Source: Asanoa ferruginea (GTDB lineage: Bacteria > Actinomycetota > Actinomycetes > Mycobacteriales > Micromonosporaceae). From it: a stretch of 64,000 nucleotides of DNA. Location of the stretch: assembly GCF_003387075.1 (NCBI RefSeq), contig NZ_QUMQ01000001.1, forward strand, positions 3,968,001 to 4,032,000, read 5' to 3'. Of this stretch, positions 35,589 through 44,037 are shown piece by piece (the stretch's first letter is position 1; each line of letters opens with the position of its first letter). The notes beneath the pieces were generated by a model, which did not search any database, was not told the origin of the DNA, and saw nothing but the letters and a program-made list of their open reading frames with translations. The position numbers and the translations under genes are program-made.

Positions 35589-36596
35589 GACCTTGTGGGT
35601 CCAGAGCACCTGGTAGCTGATCGTGTCGCCGATGCCGTTGGCCCGCCCGACGGCCCGCCCCGTGGTCGGGTCGAAGAGCAACTCGTCGAACCGGCCCTGC
35701 TCGGTCTGCCGGATCGCCCAGACCCGCTTGCCGTCGAAGACCGTCTCGCGGGCCGACAACCCCTTCCAGGTCTTGATCGACTTGAGCATCGCCACCCGGA
35801 CGTCGGCGGGCAGCAGGCTCTCGGAGCTGACCAGCAGCTCACCGATCTCCTTGGCCAGCAGGTGGTCGTCGCTCCACTTGTCGTTGTCGCCGATTCCTTC
35901 CAACAACGCCGCCTTCAACGCCGCGGGCTGGGTCGGCAGCCCGGCGAGCCACTCCGGCGTCGGCTGCCAGATGTAGGGGTGGTCGACCGGACCGGTCGGG
36001 GCGGCGGCGCCCTGGTCGGGCACGCCGTTGCGGGTGATCGCGGCGGCCGTCATGCCCTCCGGCGTGAACCAGAACTCGATCTCGTCGCGGGCCATCTTCC
36101 CCGGTGCGGCGTCGCCGATGTTGTCGCTCGACGTCACGCCCCACATCCGGGTGTAGATGAACTGTGCCGGCTGGACCGTGTCCGTCGGCGAGCCGGCCGC
36201 CTTCGCGGCGAGCCGGTCGAGCGACTGCCGAGCGTTGATCGACTTGCTCGAACCCAGCGTGAGCGGTGGGCCGAGCGGCGGCGCTGAATTCAGCGCCCCG
36301 CCCCCGCTAGGCCCGCCCTTAGGGTTGGTCGGCGAGGTGGGCGCGCTGGGTGCGCTGCCGACGCCGACCCCCGGGTCGGCGCCGCCGTCCGGGATCAGCA
36401 CCACGCCGGTCGCGGCCAGACCGGCGACCACCAGCGCGGCGGCGGCCGGCACCCAGCGGCGGTAGCGGGACCGGGGCCGCGGCGTCTGGAGGCGGGTCAA
36501 GGTGTGCCAGGTGCGGGAAACCGACTCGTCGGTCGGCTCGATCGGGCCCGGCGGCAGGTCGCGCACGGCGACGATGTCGGGGTCAGCGCGGTTCAC
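35565..36596 (-). CDS. CU044_5270-family membrane protein (sigma-factor partner)
   Basis: A 343-residue protein from GTG 36596, overlapping the sigma-factor stop by 4 bp. It has an N-terminal cytoplasmic segment (about 1-46), one membrane helix (about 48-67), a Gly/Pro/Ser-rich linker, then an extracellular domain. The opening NRADPDIVAVRDLPPGPIEP and the layout match the family found beside ECF sigma factors in actinomycetes. It may act as an anti-sigma or signal protein, but no zinc-binding anti-sigma motif (HxxxCxxC) is visible, so this is inference from context. Confidence 0.82.
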   Translation of the reverse strand: MNRADPDIVAVRDLPPGPIEPTDESVSRTWHTLTRLQTPRPRSRYRRWVPAAAALVVAGLAATGVVLIPDGGADPGVGVGSAPSAPTSPTNPKGGPSGGGALNSAPPLGPPLTLGSSKSINARQSLDRLAAKAAGSPTDTVQPAQFIYTRMWGVTSSDNIGDAAPGKMARDEIEFWFTPEGMTAAAITRNGVPDQGAAAPTGPVDHPYIWQPTPEWLAGLPTQPAALKAALLEGIGDNDKWSDDHLLAKEIGELLVSSESLLPADVRVAMLKSIKTWKGLSARETVFDGKRVWAIRQTEQGRFDELLFDPTTGRAVGRANGIGDTISYQVLWTHKVVGKAGER

Positions 36597-37123
36597 GGTG
36601 TCTCTCCTTCAGGGGTGAGGGCGGCACGCACCTTCGCGCGCGCCCGGTGCAGGGCCGACCGGACCGTCCCGGGTGGAATGTCGAGGGCCATGGCGATCTC
36701 GGCGTAGTCGAGTTCCGCCACCGCGAAGAGCAGCAGCACGTCGCGCTGCCGCCGGGGTAGCCCGGCGAGCACGGCGGCGAGCTTGCGCACGGTGCGCTGG
36801 GCGTCGATCCGATCCCCGGCCGCGTCGGCGCCCGGGTCGGTGTCGGCGAGTGCCCGCAGCGCGCGGACCTCCTGACGGCGATGTCGCCGCAGCAGGTTGG
36901 TGGCGATGCCGTAGAGCCAGGGCAACACCCCACCCCGGGTGGGGTCATAGCGAAAACGTTGCTCGTACGCGACGAGAAACGTCTCCGCCACGACGTCTTC
37001 GGCGACCTGCTCGCCGACTCGGCGGGTGCAGTAGCGCAGCAGCTCCCGCCCGTAGGCGGTGAACATGCCAGCCAGATCCGCCGGGTCGGCGCCGGTGTCG
37101 GCTTCCGTGGTCGTCGTGGTCAT
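36593..37123 (-). CDS. ECF-type RNA polymerase sigma factor
   Basis: A 176-residue protein from ATG 37123 (MTTTTTEADTG). Region 2 (YGRELLRYCTRRVGEQVAEDVVAETFLVAYEQ... with PWLYGIATNLLRRH) is followed by region 4 (LPRRQRDVLLLFAVAELDYAEIAMALDIPPGTVRSALHRARAKVR). No region 3 or 1 is present. It is coupled to the downstream membrane partner by a GTGA overlap. It lies 38 bp after thiL on the same strand. ECF targets are unknown. Confidence 0.92.
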   Translation of the reverse strand: MTTTTTEADTGADPADLAGMFTAYGRELLRYCTRRVGEQVAEDVVAETFLVAYEQRFRYDPTRGGVLPWLYGIATNLLRRHRRQEVRALRALADTDPGADAAGDRIDAQRTVRKLAAVLAGLPRRQRDVLLLFAVAELDYAEIAMALDIPPGTVRSALHRARAKVRAALTPEGETP

Positions 37124-37161
37124 ACCCCTACTTGCCACGACGCCCCATCGAGGTTCCCCTC

Positions 37162-38103
37162 TTAGCTCGAGAAGTGGTCCCAGCCGAGCGGTCCCTTGGG
37201 TGCCTTGCCGTCGACCGTCACACCCGTACCCTCGCTGACCCGACCGATTTCGCGCCAGCCCTCCGGGAGTGTCCGATCCCGCGGGAAGGTGGCGGCCAGG
37301 GCGTGGTCGTCGCCGCCCGCGAGCACCCAGTGATAGGGGTCGACGCCCAACGCCTGTGCCGCGTCGCGCATCTGCGGCGGCACCTCGAACGCGCTGCGGT
37401 CGATGTCGATGGCCACCTTGCTGGCCTTCGCGACGTGCCCGAGGTCTTGCAACAGCCCGTCGGAGACGTCGAGCATCGCGGTGGCGCCGGCCCGCGCGGC
37501 CGCCGGCCCGGCGGCGTAGGGCACCCGCGGCCGCCGGTAGGCGTCGACCAGCAGCACCGGGGTCCGGAAGCCGCGGCTGAGCACGGTGTAGCCGGCCGCC
37601 GCGTAGCCCACCCGGCCGCAGAGCGCGACGATGTCACCGGCCCGGGCCCCGTCGCGGGTCACCGGCCGCCGGCCGCCCAGGTCGCCCAAGGCGGTCACCG
37701 CGATGGTCAGGGTCGGGCTGCCGGCCATGTCGCCGCCGACCACGGCGGCGCCGACGGTGGCCGCCTCGGCGGCCATCCCGTCGGCCAGGTCTTCGGCCCA
37801 GCGTGCGTCCAGCCCCGGCGGTGCGCAGAGGGCCACCAGCAGCGCCGTCGGGGTCGCGCCCATCGCGGCGATGTCGGCCAGGTTGGCCGCCGCGGCCCGA
37901 TGCCCGATCTCGACGCCGCTGGCCCAGTCACGCCTGAAATGCCGGCCTTCGACCAAGGCGTCGGTAGAAGCGACCACCCGACCGTCCGGCGCGGAGACGA
38001 TCGCGGCGTCGTCGCCGGGGCCCAGCAGGGTGCTGGCCCCGGGCTGAAGCCGGGCGGTGACCCGGGCGATCAGCCCGAACTCGCCCGTGCGCGCCACACT
38101 CAC
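37162..38103 (-). CDS. thiL: Thiamine-monophosphate kinase
   Basis: A 313-residue protein from GTG 38103, chosen because GGAGG stands at a good distance and the conserved TGEFGLIARV follows at once. ThiL motifs: LGPGDDAAIV, STDALVEGRHFRRDW, ANLADIAAMGATPTALLVAL, GGDMAGSP, and LDVSDGLLQDLGHVAKAS. It phosphorylates thiamine monophosphate to thiamine diphosphate. It is divergent from the Lrp-type gene with a 79-bp gap. Confidence 0.95.
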   Translation of the reverse strand: MSVARTGEFGLIARVTARLQPGASTLLGPGDDAAIVSAPDGRVVASTDALVEGRHFRRDWASGVEIGHRAAAANLADIAAMGATPTALLVALCAPPGLDARWAEDLADGMAAEAATVGAAVVGGDMAGSPTLTIAVTALGDLGGRRPVTRDGARAGDIVALCGRVGYAAAGYTVLSRGFRTPVLLVDAYRRPRVPYAAGPAAARAGATAMLDVSDGLLQDLGHVAKASKVAIDIDRSAFEVPPQMRDAAQALGVDPYHWVLAGGDDHALAATFPRDRTLPEGWREIGRVSEGTGVTVDGKAPKGPLGWDHFSS

Positions 38104-38182
38104 CAGTAACCTCCGGGTTCGGTACCTGCTCCGTTGCGGTAGTTTCACTTCTCGTGCCGTTGGCGGCGATTGGAGACGGGTC

Positions 38183-38416
38183 GTGGTCCAGGCGTACATC
38201 CTCATCCAGACCGAGGTCGGAAAGGCGCGTGACGTGGCCGCGTCAATCTCGGATATTCCGGGCGTAGTCCGGGTGGACGCCGTCACCGGTCCCTACGAGG
38301 TGATCGCCCTGACCGAGGCGCACACCCTTGACGAGCTCGGGAAAATGATCGTTTCCCGGGTGCAGCTCGTGCCCGGCATTACCCGCACGATCACCTGTTC
38401 GGTGGTGCATCTCTGA
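38183..38416 (+). CDS. Small Lrp/AsnC ligand-binding (RAM) domain protein
   Basis: A 77-residue protein from GTG 38183 with upstream GGAGAC. It consists only of a RAM-type alpha/beta fold (VQAYILIQTEVGKARDVAASI, VTGPYEVIALTEA, GITRTITCSVVHL) and lacks a helix-turn-helix. Such stand-alone domains may bind amino acids or modulate Lrp regulators. The DUF3515 gene starts at the base after its stop. Conserved beside thiL in actinobacteria. Confidence 0.88.
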   Translation: MVQAYILIQTEVGKARDVAASISDIPGVVRVDAVTGPYEVIALTEAHTLDELGKMIVSRVQLVPGITRTITCSVVHL

Positions 38417-38980
38417 GTGGACCGTTCGACCCGTCAGGCCGCGCTCATCGCGACCGCGGTGGCCCTGCCCCTCGCCCTGATCATCGTGTTGGTGTCGTTC
38501 TGGCGATTCTCGCCCGACGACCCGAAGGCCGCGCCGGCGACCCCCAGTCCGGCGGTGCAGGCCACGACCCCGGTGCCGATGGCCGCGCCGGCCCTGTCGC
38601 CGCGGGCGACGACCCTGTGCCGCGCCCTGCTCTCGCAACTGCCGCAGACGATCCGCGACCGGGCGCAGCGCCCGGTGACCGCCGGCCAGGAGCAGAACGC
38701 CGCCTACGGTGACCCGGCGATCACCCTGGCGTGCGGCATCCCGGCGCCCAGCTTCCCGCCGACCGACCTGGTCAACCTGCTCGACAAGGTCTGCTGGCAC
38801 TCGGCCGACACCGACGCGGGCACGGTGCTGACCACCGTCGACCGCGAGGTGCCGATCCAGGTCACGGTGCCGAAGTCCTACGAGGCGGCCGGCCAGTGGG
38901 CGATCGTGTTCTCCAACCCGGTGATCGAAACCGTTCCGAAGATGGCCACACCACCGGCCGGCTGCGCCGGCTCGCGCTGA
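38417..38980 (+). CDS. DUF3515 membrane-anchored protein
   Basis: A 187-residue protein with one N-terminal membrane helix (about residues 8-28), a Pro/Ala-rich linker and an extracellular domain. Three Cys residues (LCRALLSQL, LACGIPAP, VCWHSADT) and a final AGC could form disulfides. The GTG abuts the preceding TGA. It belongs to a family conserved next to thiL and ddl in actinobacteria; function unknown. Confidence 0.88.
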   Translation: MDRSTRQAALIATAVALPLALIIVLVSFWRFSPDDPKAAPATPSPAVQATTPVPMAAPALSPRATTLCRALLSQLPQTIRDRAQRPVTAGQEQNAAYGDPAITLACGIPAPSFPPTDLVNLLDKVCWHSADTDAGTVLTTVDREVPIQVTVPKSYEAAGQWAIVFSNPVIETVPKMATPPAGCAGSR

Positions 38981-39073
38981 CGGATCGAAATACGTCAGTT
39001 ACAAAGCAAGGCCGCTGAGGAAATCTGACCCTTACAGACTGCGCGTCATGATGATCTTCCCGAAGGGGGACGC

Positions 39074-40669
39074 ATGACGCAGCAGCCCATCTCGCCCGCC
39101 GTCAGCCGCCGTGGATTCCTTCGTGCCGTCGGTCTCAGCGGCGGAGCCGGCGCGATGTTCGCGACCATGGGTGCCCTCGGACTCGCACCGACCGCCGCCG
39201 CGGCGGCGCCGGCCTACCGGGCACCCACCCCGGCCGACTTCCACCTGACCGGCCGGGGCCGGGCGAGCGTGGTGATTCTCGGTGGCGGCATCGCCGGCCT
39301 GGCCACCGCCTACGAGCTGGGCAAGGCCGGCTACGACTGCACCGTGCTCGAGGCCCGCGACATCGTCGGCGGCCGCAACTTCACCGTGCGCGGCGGCACC
39401 ACCCAGACCGACCTCGACGGCAACACCCAGAAATCGCGCTTCGGCGAAGGCGTCTATCTCAACGCGGGACCCGGCCGGCTGGCCCAGTGGATGGTCACCC
39501 TCGACTACTGCCGCGAGCTCGGCGTGCCGATCGAGGTGTTCACCAACGCCAATGCCGACGCGCTGATCTTCAACGAGTCGGCCGGAATGACCGCGCCGGT
39601 GCGCTATCGCGCGGCCAAGGCCGACGTCTTCGGCTATGTCTCGGAACTGCTGGCCAAGGCCACCAACCAGGGCGCCCTCGACGCGGCGCTGACCGCGGCC
39701 GACAAGGACCGGCTGACCACGTTCCTGCGGAGTTTCGGATCCCTCGGCTCGACACTGGGTTACACCGGCGGCAGCCGGCGCGGTTTCGCGAGCTATCCAG
39801 GAGCCGGAACCGACGAGGGTACGCCGCTCGGCGCGCCGCCGGCCCTGTCCGACGTGTTCGCCAGCAACGTCGGCCGCTACTTCTCCTTCGAGCTCGGCTA
39901 CGACCAGGCGATGCTGATGTTCCAGCCGGTCGGCGGGATGGACCAGATCCCGAAGGCGTTGGCGAAGGCCGTCGGCCACCACCGGATCAAGGTCGGTGCC
40001 GAAGTGACCGACGTGACCGACACCGGCTCCGGTGTCGCGGTGACCTACCGGCAGGGCAAGGCCACCCGGGTGCTGCGGGCCGACTACTGCGTGGCGACGC
40101 TGCCGCCACACCTGATGGCGCGGATCCCGCACAACCTCGGCACGCCGGTGACCGCGGCGCTCTCGGAGTTCGGGGTCACGGCTGCCGGCAAGATCGGGCT
40201 GGAATACCAGCGCCGCTGGTGGGAGGAGGACGACCGGATCTACGGCGGGATCACCGAGACCGACCTCGACCTCCAGCACATCTGGTATCCGTCGTACGGC
40301 TTCCACGGCCGGCGCGGCCTGGTGGTCGGCTACTACAACACCGGCGCCGCGGCCCGCACGTACAGCGCGCTGCCGCACGCCGAGCGGGAGGCCCGCGCGC
40401 TGGCACAGGGCGTCAAGATCCACGGCGAGAAATACCGAAGCGAGCTGGTGTCGTCGTGGTCGCAGGCCTGGGACCGCACCAGATACCTGGAGGGCGCCTG
40501 GACCTCACCCCGCTACACCTCGCCGGGCTATCAACTCCTCCTCCAGCCGGCAGGCCGCGTCTACTTCGCCGGCGACTGGCTGAGTCACGAGGTGGCCTGG
40601 CAACACGGCGCCTTCGTCTCGGCCCGCTCGGTGGTGACCGCCCTCCACCAGCGCGTGCTCACGGCCTAG
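39074..40669 (+). CDS. Tat-exported flavin monoamine oxidase
   Basis: A 531-residue protein. The N-terminus carries a twin-arginine signal (SRRGFLRAVG, then a hydrophobic stretch ending PTAAAAAPA). The FAD-binding ADP fold is VVILGGGIAGLATAYELGKAGYDCTVLEARD at about 57-87, followed by VGGRNFTVRGG. The C-terminal FAD segment is VYFAGDWLSHEVAWQHGAFVSAR. It oxidises a primary amine or amino acid outside the membrane, releasing peroxide; the substrate is unknown. Its stop overlaps the YceI stop (CTAG). Confidence 0.9.
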   Translation: MTQQPISPAVSRRGFLRAVGLSGGAGAMFATMGALGLAPTAAAAAPAYRAPTPADFHLTGRGRASVVILGGGIAGLATAYELGKAGYDCTVLEARDIVGGRNFTVRGGTTQTDLDGNTQKSRFGEGVYLNAGPGRLAQWMVTLDYCRELGVPIEVFTNANADALIFNESAGMTAPVRYRAAKADVFGYVSELLAKATNQGALDAALTAADKDRLTTFLRSFGSLGSTLGYTGGSRRGFASYPGAGTDEGTPLGAPPALSDVFASNVGRYFSFELGYDQAMLMFQPVGGMDQIPKALAKAVGHHRIKVGAEVTDVTDTGSGVAVTYRQGKATRVLRADYCVATLPPHLMARIPHNLGTPVTAALSEFGVTAAGKIGLEYQRRWWEEDDRIYGGITETDLDLQHIWYPSYGFHGRRGLVVGYYNTGAAARTYSALPHAEREARALAQGVKIHGEKYRSELVSSWSQAWDRTRYLEGAWTSPRYTSPGYQLLLQPAGRVYFAGDWLSHEVAWQHGAFVSARSVVTALHQRVLTA

Positions 40670-41310
40670 GCGCGCAGGGCCTCGCCGGCGATCTCGATGT
40701 GCACGGTCTTGCCGACCAGAACGCCGCCGCTTTCCAGGGTGACGTTCCAGAGCAGGCCGTAGTCTTCGCGCTCGATCTCGGCGCTCGCGCTGAAGCCGAA
40801 GATGTCCTGGCCGTAGGGGTCGCGGCGGGCACCGCCGAAGTCGACCTGTAGGTCGACGGGGCGGGTGACGTCGCGGACCGTCAAGTGGCCGTGCAGGACG
40901 AAGCGGACCGGCCCGCGCGCCGGCTCGGGCACCGTGGCCCGGCGGTTGAGCTTGTTGTTGCGTAGTCGGGCCCACTGGAAGATCGGGTCGTCGGCGCCCT
41001 TCCAGGTCATTCCGTTGCTGCGGTATTCCATCGTCGGGAAGCGGACCACGTCGAGGAAGTCGGGGCTGGTCAGGTGGACGTCCCGGTCGGGGTTGTGGGT
41101 CGTCAGGCTGGCCGTGTGGATGGTCGCGCTGACCGACGACGCGAGCGGGTCGTCGGCGACGACGATCTGCGCGCTGGCCTCGCGGAACTCGCCGCGGACC
41201 GGGCTGACCATCATGTGCCGGGCGAGGAAACCGACCCGCTTGTGTGCCTGGTCGAGCCGATAGACCCCAGGGCTCGGGATGGTCATGCCTTCCCAGGTCC
41301 TGGTTGGCAT
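40666..41310 (-). CDS. YceI-family lipid-binding protein
   Basis: A 214-residue protein from ATG 41310 (MPTRTWEGMTIPSPGVYRLD). It has the YceI lipocalin-like barrel: DQAHKRVGFLARHMMVSPVRGEF, SVSATIHTASLTTHNPDRDVHLTSPDFLDV, TVRDVTRPVDLQVDFGG, and ALLW-type closing strands. No signal peptide is seen, so it is probably cytoplasmic. The family binds isoprenoid or other amphiphilic molecules. The 3' end overlaps the amine oxidase by 4 bp. Confidence 0.9.
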   Translation of the reverse strand: MPTRTWEGMTIPSPGVYRLDQAHKRVGFLARHMMVSPVRGEFREASAQIVVADDPLASSVSATIHTASLTTHNPDRDVHLTSPDFLDVVRFPTMEYRSNGMTWKGADDPIFQWARLRNNKLNRRATVPEPARGPVRFVLHGHLTVRDVTRPVDLQVDFGGARRDPYGQDIFGFSASAEIEREDYGLLWNVTLESGGVLVGKTVHIEIAGEALRA

Positions 41311-41408
41311 TGTGGACACCTGTTCGCTCCCCCCGGTCGAGGCGGCCAGCATAGGAAATGTGGCTGGTGGGGAAGCTGTGAGCCGAGGTCAACGTGTCAG
41401 CCAACACA

Positions 41409-41448
41409 AAAAGACGCGCCACCCCGGTCACGGGGTGGCGCGTCTTTT
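41409..41448 (-). terminator. Strong terminator downstream of the LPXTG gene
   Basis: An 18-bp perfect stem (41409-41426 with 41431-41448) around GTCA. The arms end in AAAA/TTTT, giving a T-run (five T residues with the next base) on the minus strand, 13 bp after the LPXTG stop codon. It can also work for the plus strand. Confidence 0.88.
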
Positions 41449-41461
41449 CAGCTAGCGGCGA

Positions 41462-42529
41462 TCAGGCGGTGAACCGGAGTCGACGACGGCGGGCGATGAA
41501 GAACAGGCCCGCGCCGATGACCAGCAGGCCACCCGCGCCACCGGCGATCGCACCGGTGTTGGCGCCGGTCTTCGGCAGGGTCGGGGTGTCTTCGCAGCCG
41601 TCCGGCTGCGTCCAGGCGATCGGCTCGAGCTTCTCCTCGCCGACGCTCGGCGTGACGACCAGGCCCTCGGAGGCCTCGAAGGTGACCTTCGAGGTCTTGC
41701 CCTTCTCGACCTTCATGGTCTGCGCCGCACCGGTGTTGGGCGTGAAGACCAGGTCGAACTCCAGGCCGTTCGGCGGGTTGGTCACCGTGATGCTCAGCTC
41801 GTCACAGGTCTGCTCGATGGCGATGTCGGGGACACAGCCGCCCTCGGGCTCGGTCCACGTGTGCGACGCGATTTCCTTGCCGCGGCTGACCACGGAGATC
41901 TTCGGCGGGTTGTCACCCTCGCCGGCCGGCACCACGATCGGCTCGGACGACTTGCCGATCTCGACGACGCCACTGGCGATCGGCTTCTCGCTGCCCTCGA
42001 CGAGGATCTCGTAGCGCAGCTTCTTGGTCGCCTCGGCGCCGTTGGAGACCACCACGGTGACGTCGCCGGTGCAGTCGTCGGTGAAGGTCACCGCCGGCTT
42101 CGAGGTCTTGCAGCCGCCCCGGGGAACCGTGACGGTCGCCGACTTCGTGGCGTTGATGTTCTTGCCGTTGCGCAGCCAGTGCGCGTCGACCGACAGGGTG
42201 GCCGACGTGGTGGCGATGTCGAGCGTCTGGGTGGTCTTCAGGACCGCGTCGTTGCCGGTGTAGGCCGGAAGCACGGCGCCCACCTTGACGGTGTCGCTCG
42301 TGGCGGTCGGCGTGAAGGTCACACCCGTGATGTCGCCGGCGAGGTCCTTCTCGCTGTTGGCGACCGTCCAGTCGACCTGCCACTTGCCCTCGACACACGA
42401 GGCGGTGCCGGAAACCACTGGGTGGTGTGCGCTGGCCGGCGAGCCGAGGACGACCGCCGCGGCGAGGCCGACGACTGCGGCCCCAGCGACGGCGAGCGGT
42501 CGCCGCAGCGCGGTTGGAATGTGGAACAC
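41462..42529 (-). CDS. LPXTG-anchored cell-wall surface protein
   Basis: A 355-residue secreted protein from GTG 42529 after CAGGAG. It has a signal peptide (residues 1 to ~34, ending GSPASAHH) and three or four Ig-like/beta-sandwich modules with spaced Cys residues (GGCKTSKPAVTFTDDC, GGCVPDIAIEQTC). A sortase signal follows at the end: LPKTGANTG, a membrane helix, and an RRRRLRF tail. A sortase would attach it to peptidoglycan; no sortase gene is in this window. The modules suggest adhesion or surface-structure roles; no known Pfam adhesin is evident. Confidence 0.87.
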   Translation of the reverse strand: MFHIPTALRRPLAVAGAAVVGLAAAVVLGSPASAHHPVVSGTASCVEGKWQVDWTVANSEKDLAGDITGVTFTPTATSDTVKVGAVLPAYTGNDAVLKTTQTLDIATTSATLSVDAHWLRNGKNINATKSATVTVPRGGCKTSKPAVTFTDDCTGDVTVVVSNGAEATKKLRYEILVEGSEKPIASGVVEIGKSSEPIVVPAGEGDNPPKISVVSRGKEIASHTWTEPEGGCVPDIAIEQTCDELSITVTNPPNGLEFDLVFTPNTGAAQTMKVEKGKTSKVTFEASEGLVVTPSVGEEKLEPIAWTQPDGCEDTPTLPKTGANTGAIAGGAGGLLVIGAGLFFIARRRRLRFTA

Positions 42530-42820
42530 GCGTACTCCTGACAGGAAGGGGCGTTTTCAGGGCACAGCCGAAGCACCCGTGGTCACTGTCGACTTAGGTC
42601 GGTCGCGACTCGGAGAGGGGCTTCGCCACGTTTTGCGCCGGCTGGGCGGCAGCCGGCATAGGCGCAGACCTTAGTGGTTTCTGAATGAAACACGCCGTTA
42701 TCAGCCAGACCTAAGAATGGTGATATCAATTCGAGACCGTTGATATACGGCTCGTCACTAAGCGCTCCCCGGCGGTGAATCGGCCCGGCAGGTAGCGTTC
42801 ACCCTCATGGGTAGGCAGTC
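42530..42820. other. Divergent intergenic region between the LPXTG gene and rsmD
   Basis: A 291-bp gap that is more AT-rich at its rsmD side than its surroundings. It contains an inverted repeat ATATCAA (42723-42729) and TTGATAT (42740-42746) with a 10-bp spacer, a plausible regulator site. The SD of the LPXTG gene lies at 42530-42540. I see no gene or RNA structure in the rest. Confidence 0.5.
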
Positions 42821-43384
42821 ATGACCCGGATCGTCGCCGGGTCGCTCGGCGGTCGCCGGCTCGCCGCGCCGCCCGGCGCGGGCACCAGACCAACCTCCGA
42901 CCGGGTACGCGAGGCGCTGTTCAGCAGCATCGAGTCGACGCTGGACCTCGACGGGGCGCGCTTCGCCGATCTCTACGCCGGCTCCGGCGCGGTCGGCATC
43001 GAGGCGCTGTCGCGGGGCGCCGCGCACGTGCTGCTCGTCGAGTCCGACCAGCGGGCCGCCCGCATCATCCGGGCCAACCTCGACGCCCTCGACACCGGCC
43101 CGGCCGCCCGGCTGGTCACCGACCGGGTCGCCGCCGTCCTCGGGCGAGGGCCGGAGGGCGCGCCCTACGACGTCGTGTTCGCGGACCCCCCGTACGCCAT
43201 CGACAACGAAGAGATCGCCGCGACGGTGGCCGCGCTCGTCCGCGGCGGGTGGCTCGCGACGGACGCCCTGGTGATCGTCGAGCGTGCCACCCGGGGCGGG
43301 GCGATCCCGCAGGTGGAAGGGGTCACGTCGGAGCGCAGTCGCCGCTACGGGGAGACGACGCTTTGGTACGGTCGCCGATCATGA
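42821..43384 (+). CDS. rsmD: 16S rRNA (guanine(966)-N2)-methyltransferase
   Basis: A 187-residue protein with TRIVAGSLGGRRLAAPPG at the start, RPTSDRVREALFSSI, the SAM motif FADLYAGSGAVGIEALSRGA near residue 47, and the catalytic FADPPYAI near 124. It methylates G966 of 16S rRNA. It is coupled to coaD by ATGA. Confidence 0.95.
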   Translation: MTRIVAGSLGGRRLAAPPGAGTRPTSDRVREALFSSIESTLDLDGARFADLYAGSGAVGIEALSRGAAHVLLVESDQRAARIIRANLDALDTGPAARLVTDRVAAVLGRGPEGAPYDVVFADPPYAIDNEEIAATVAALVRGGWLATDALVIVERATRGGAIPQVEGVTSERSRRYGETTLWYGRRS

Positions 43385-43869
43385 GGCGTGCGGTGTGTCC
43401 CGGGTCGTTCGACCCGGTCACCAATGGTCACCTTGACGTCATCGGCCGGGCCAGCCGGCTGTTCGACGAGGTGATCGTCGGGGTGCTGATCAACCAGTCG
43501 AAGACCGGGCTGTTCAGCATCGACGAGCGGATCGCGATGTTGGGCGAGGCGACCAGCGGCTACGGCAACGTGCGGATCCAGTCGTTCCAGGGCCTGCTGG
43601 TCGATTTCTGCAAGACCGTGCACGCGCCGGTGGTGGTCAAGGGCCTGCGGGCGGTCAGCGACTTCGACTACGAGCTCAAGATGGCGCAGATGAACATCGG
43701 GCTGGCCGGCGTCGAGACGTTGTTCATGCCGACCAACCCGCTCTACTCATACCTGTCGTCGAGCCTGGTCAAAGAGGTCGCGAAATGGGGCGGCGACGTG
43801 TCGGCCCATGTTCCCGACCACGTGCTGGCCGCGCTGCGCCAGCGGCTGGCCGGCAACGGGGCAATCTGA
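43381..43869 (+). CDS. coaD: Phosphopantetheine adenylyltransferase
   Basis: A 162-residue protein of normal length from ATG 43381, overlapping rsmD by 4 bp. The nucleotidyltransferase T/HxGH motif appears as VTNGHLDVI near residue 14, and YSYLSSSLVKEVA supplies the C-terminal SSS-x-V-x-E motif. VVKGLRAVSDFDYELKMAQMN is typical. It makes dephospho-CoA. Confidence 0.97.
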   Translation: MRRAVCPGSFDPVTNGHLDVIGRASRLFDEVIVGVLINQSKTGLFSIDERIAMLGEATSGYGNVRIQSFQGLLVDFCKTVHAPVVVKGLRAVSDFDYELKMAQMNIGLAGVETLFMPTNPLYSYLSSSLVKEVAKWGGDVSAHVPDHVLAALRQRLAGNGAI

Positions 43870-44037
43870 CCTTTCGGTTGGTCGATCCCCGACCTATCGT
43901 CATGGTTCTATACCGGGTGCGTGGCCGCCGATACGCTGGGCGACGCGCCGACCCGGATTGGCCTGGGTGTCGCTTCCTGGCCGCATCATGGATGGAGCAG
44001 CAGACCGGCTGCCGGTCGACGATGACAGGAGAGTGCG

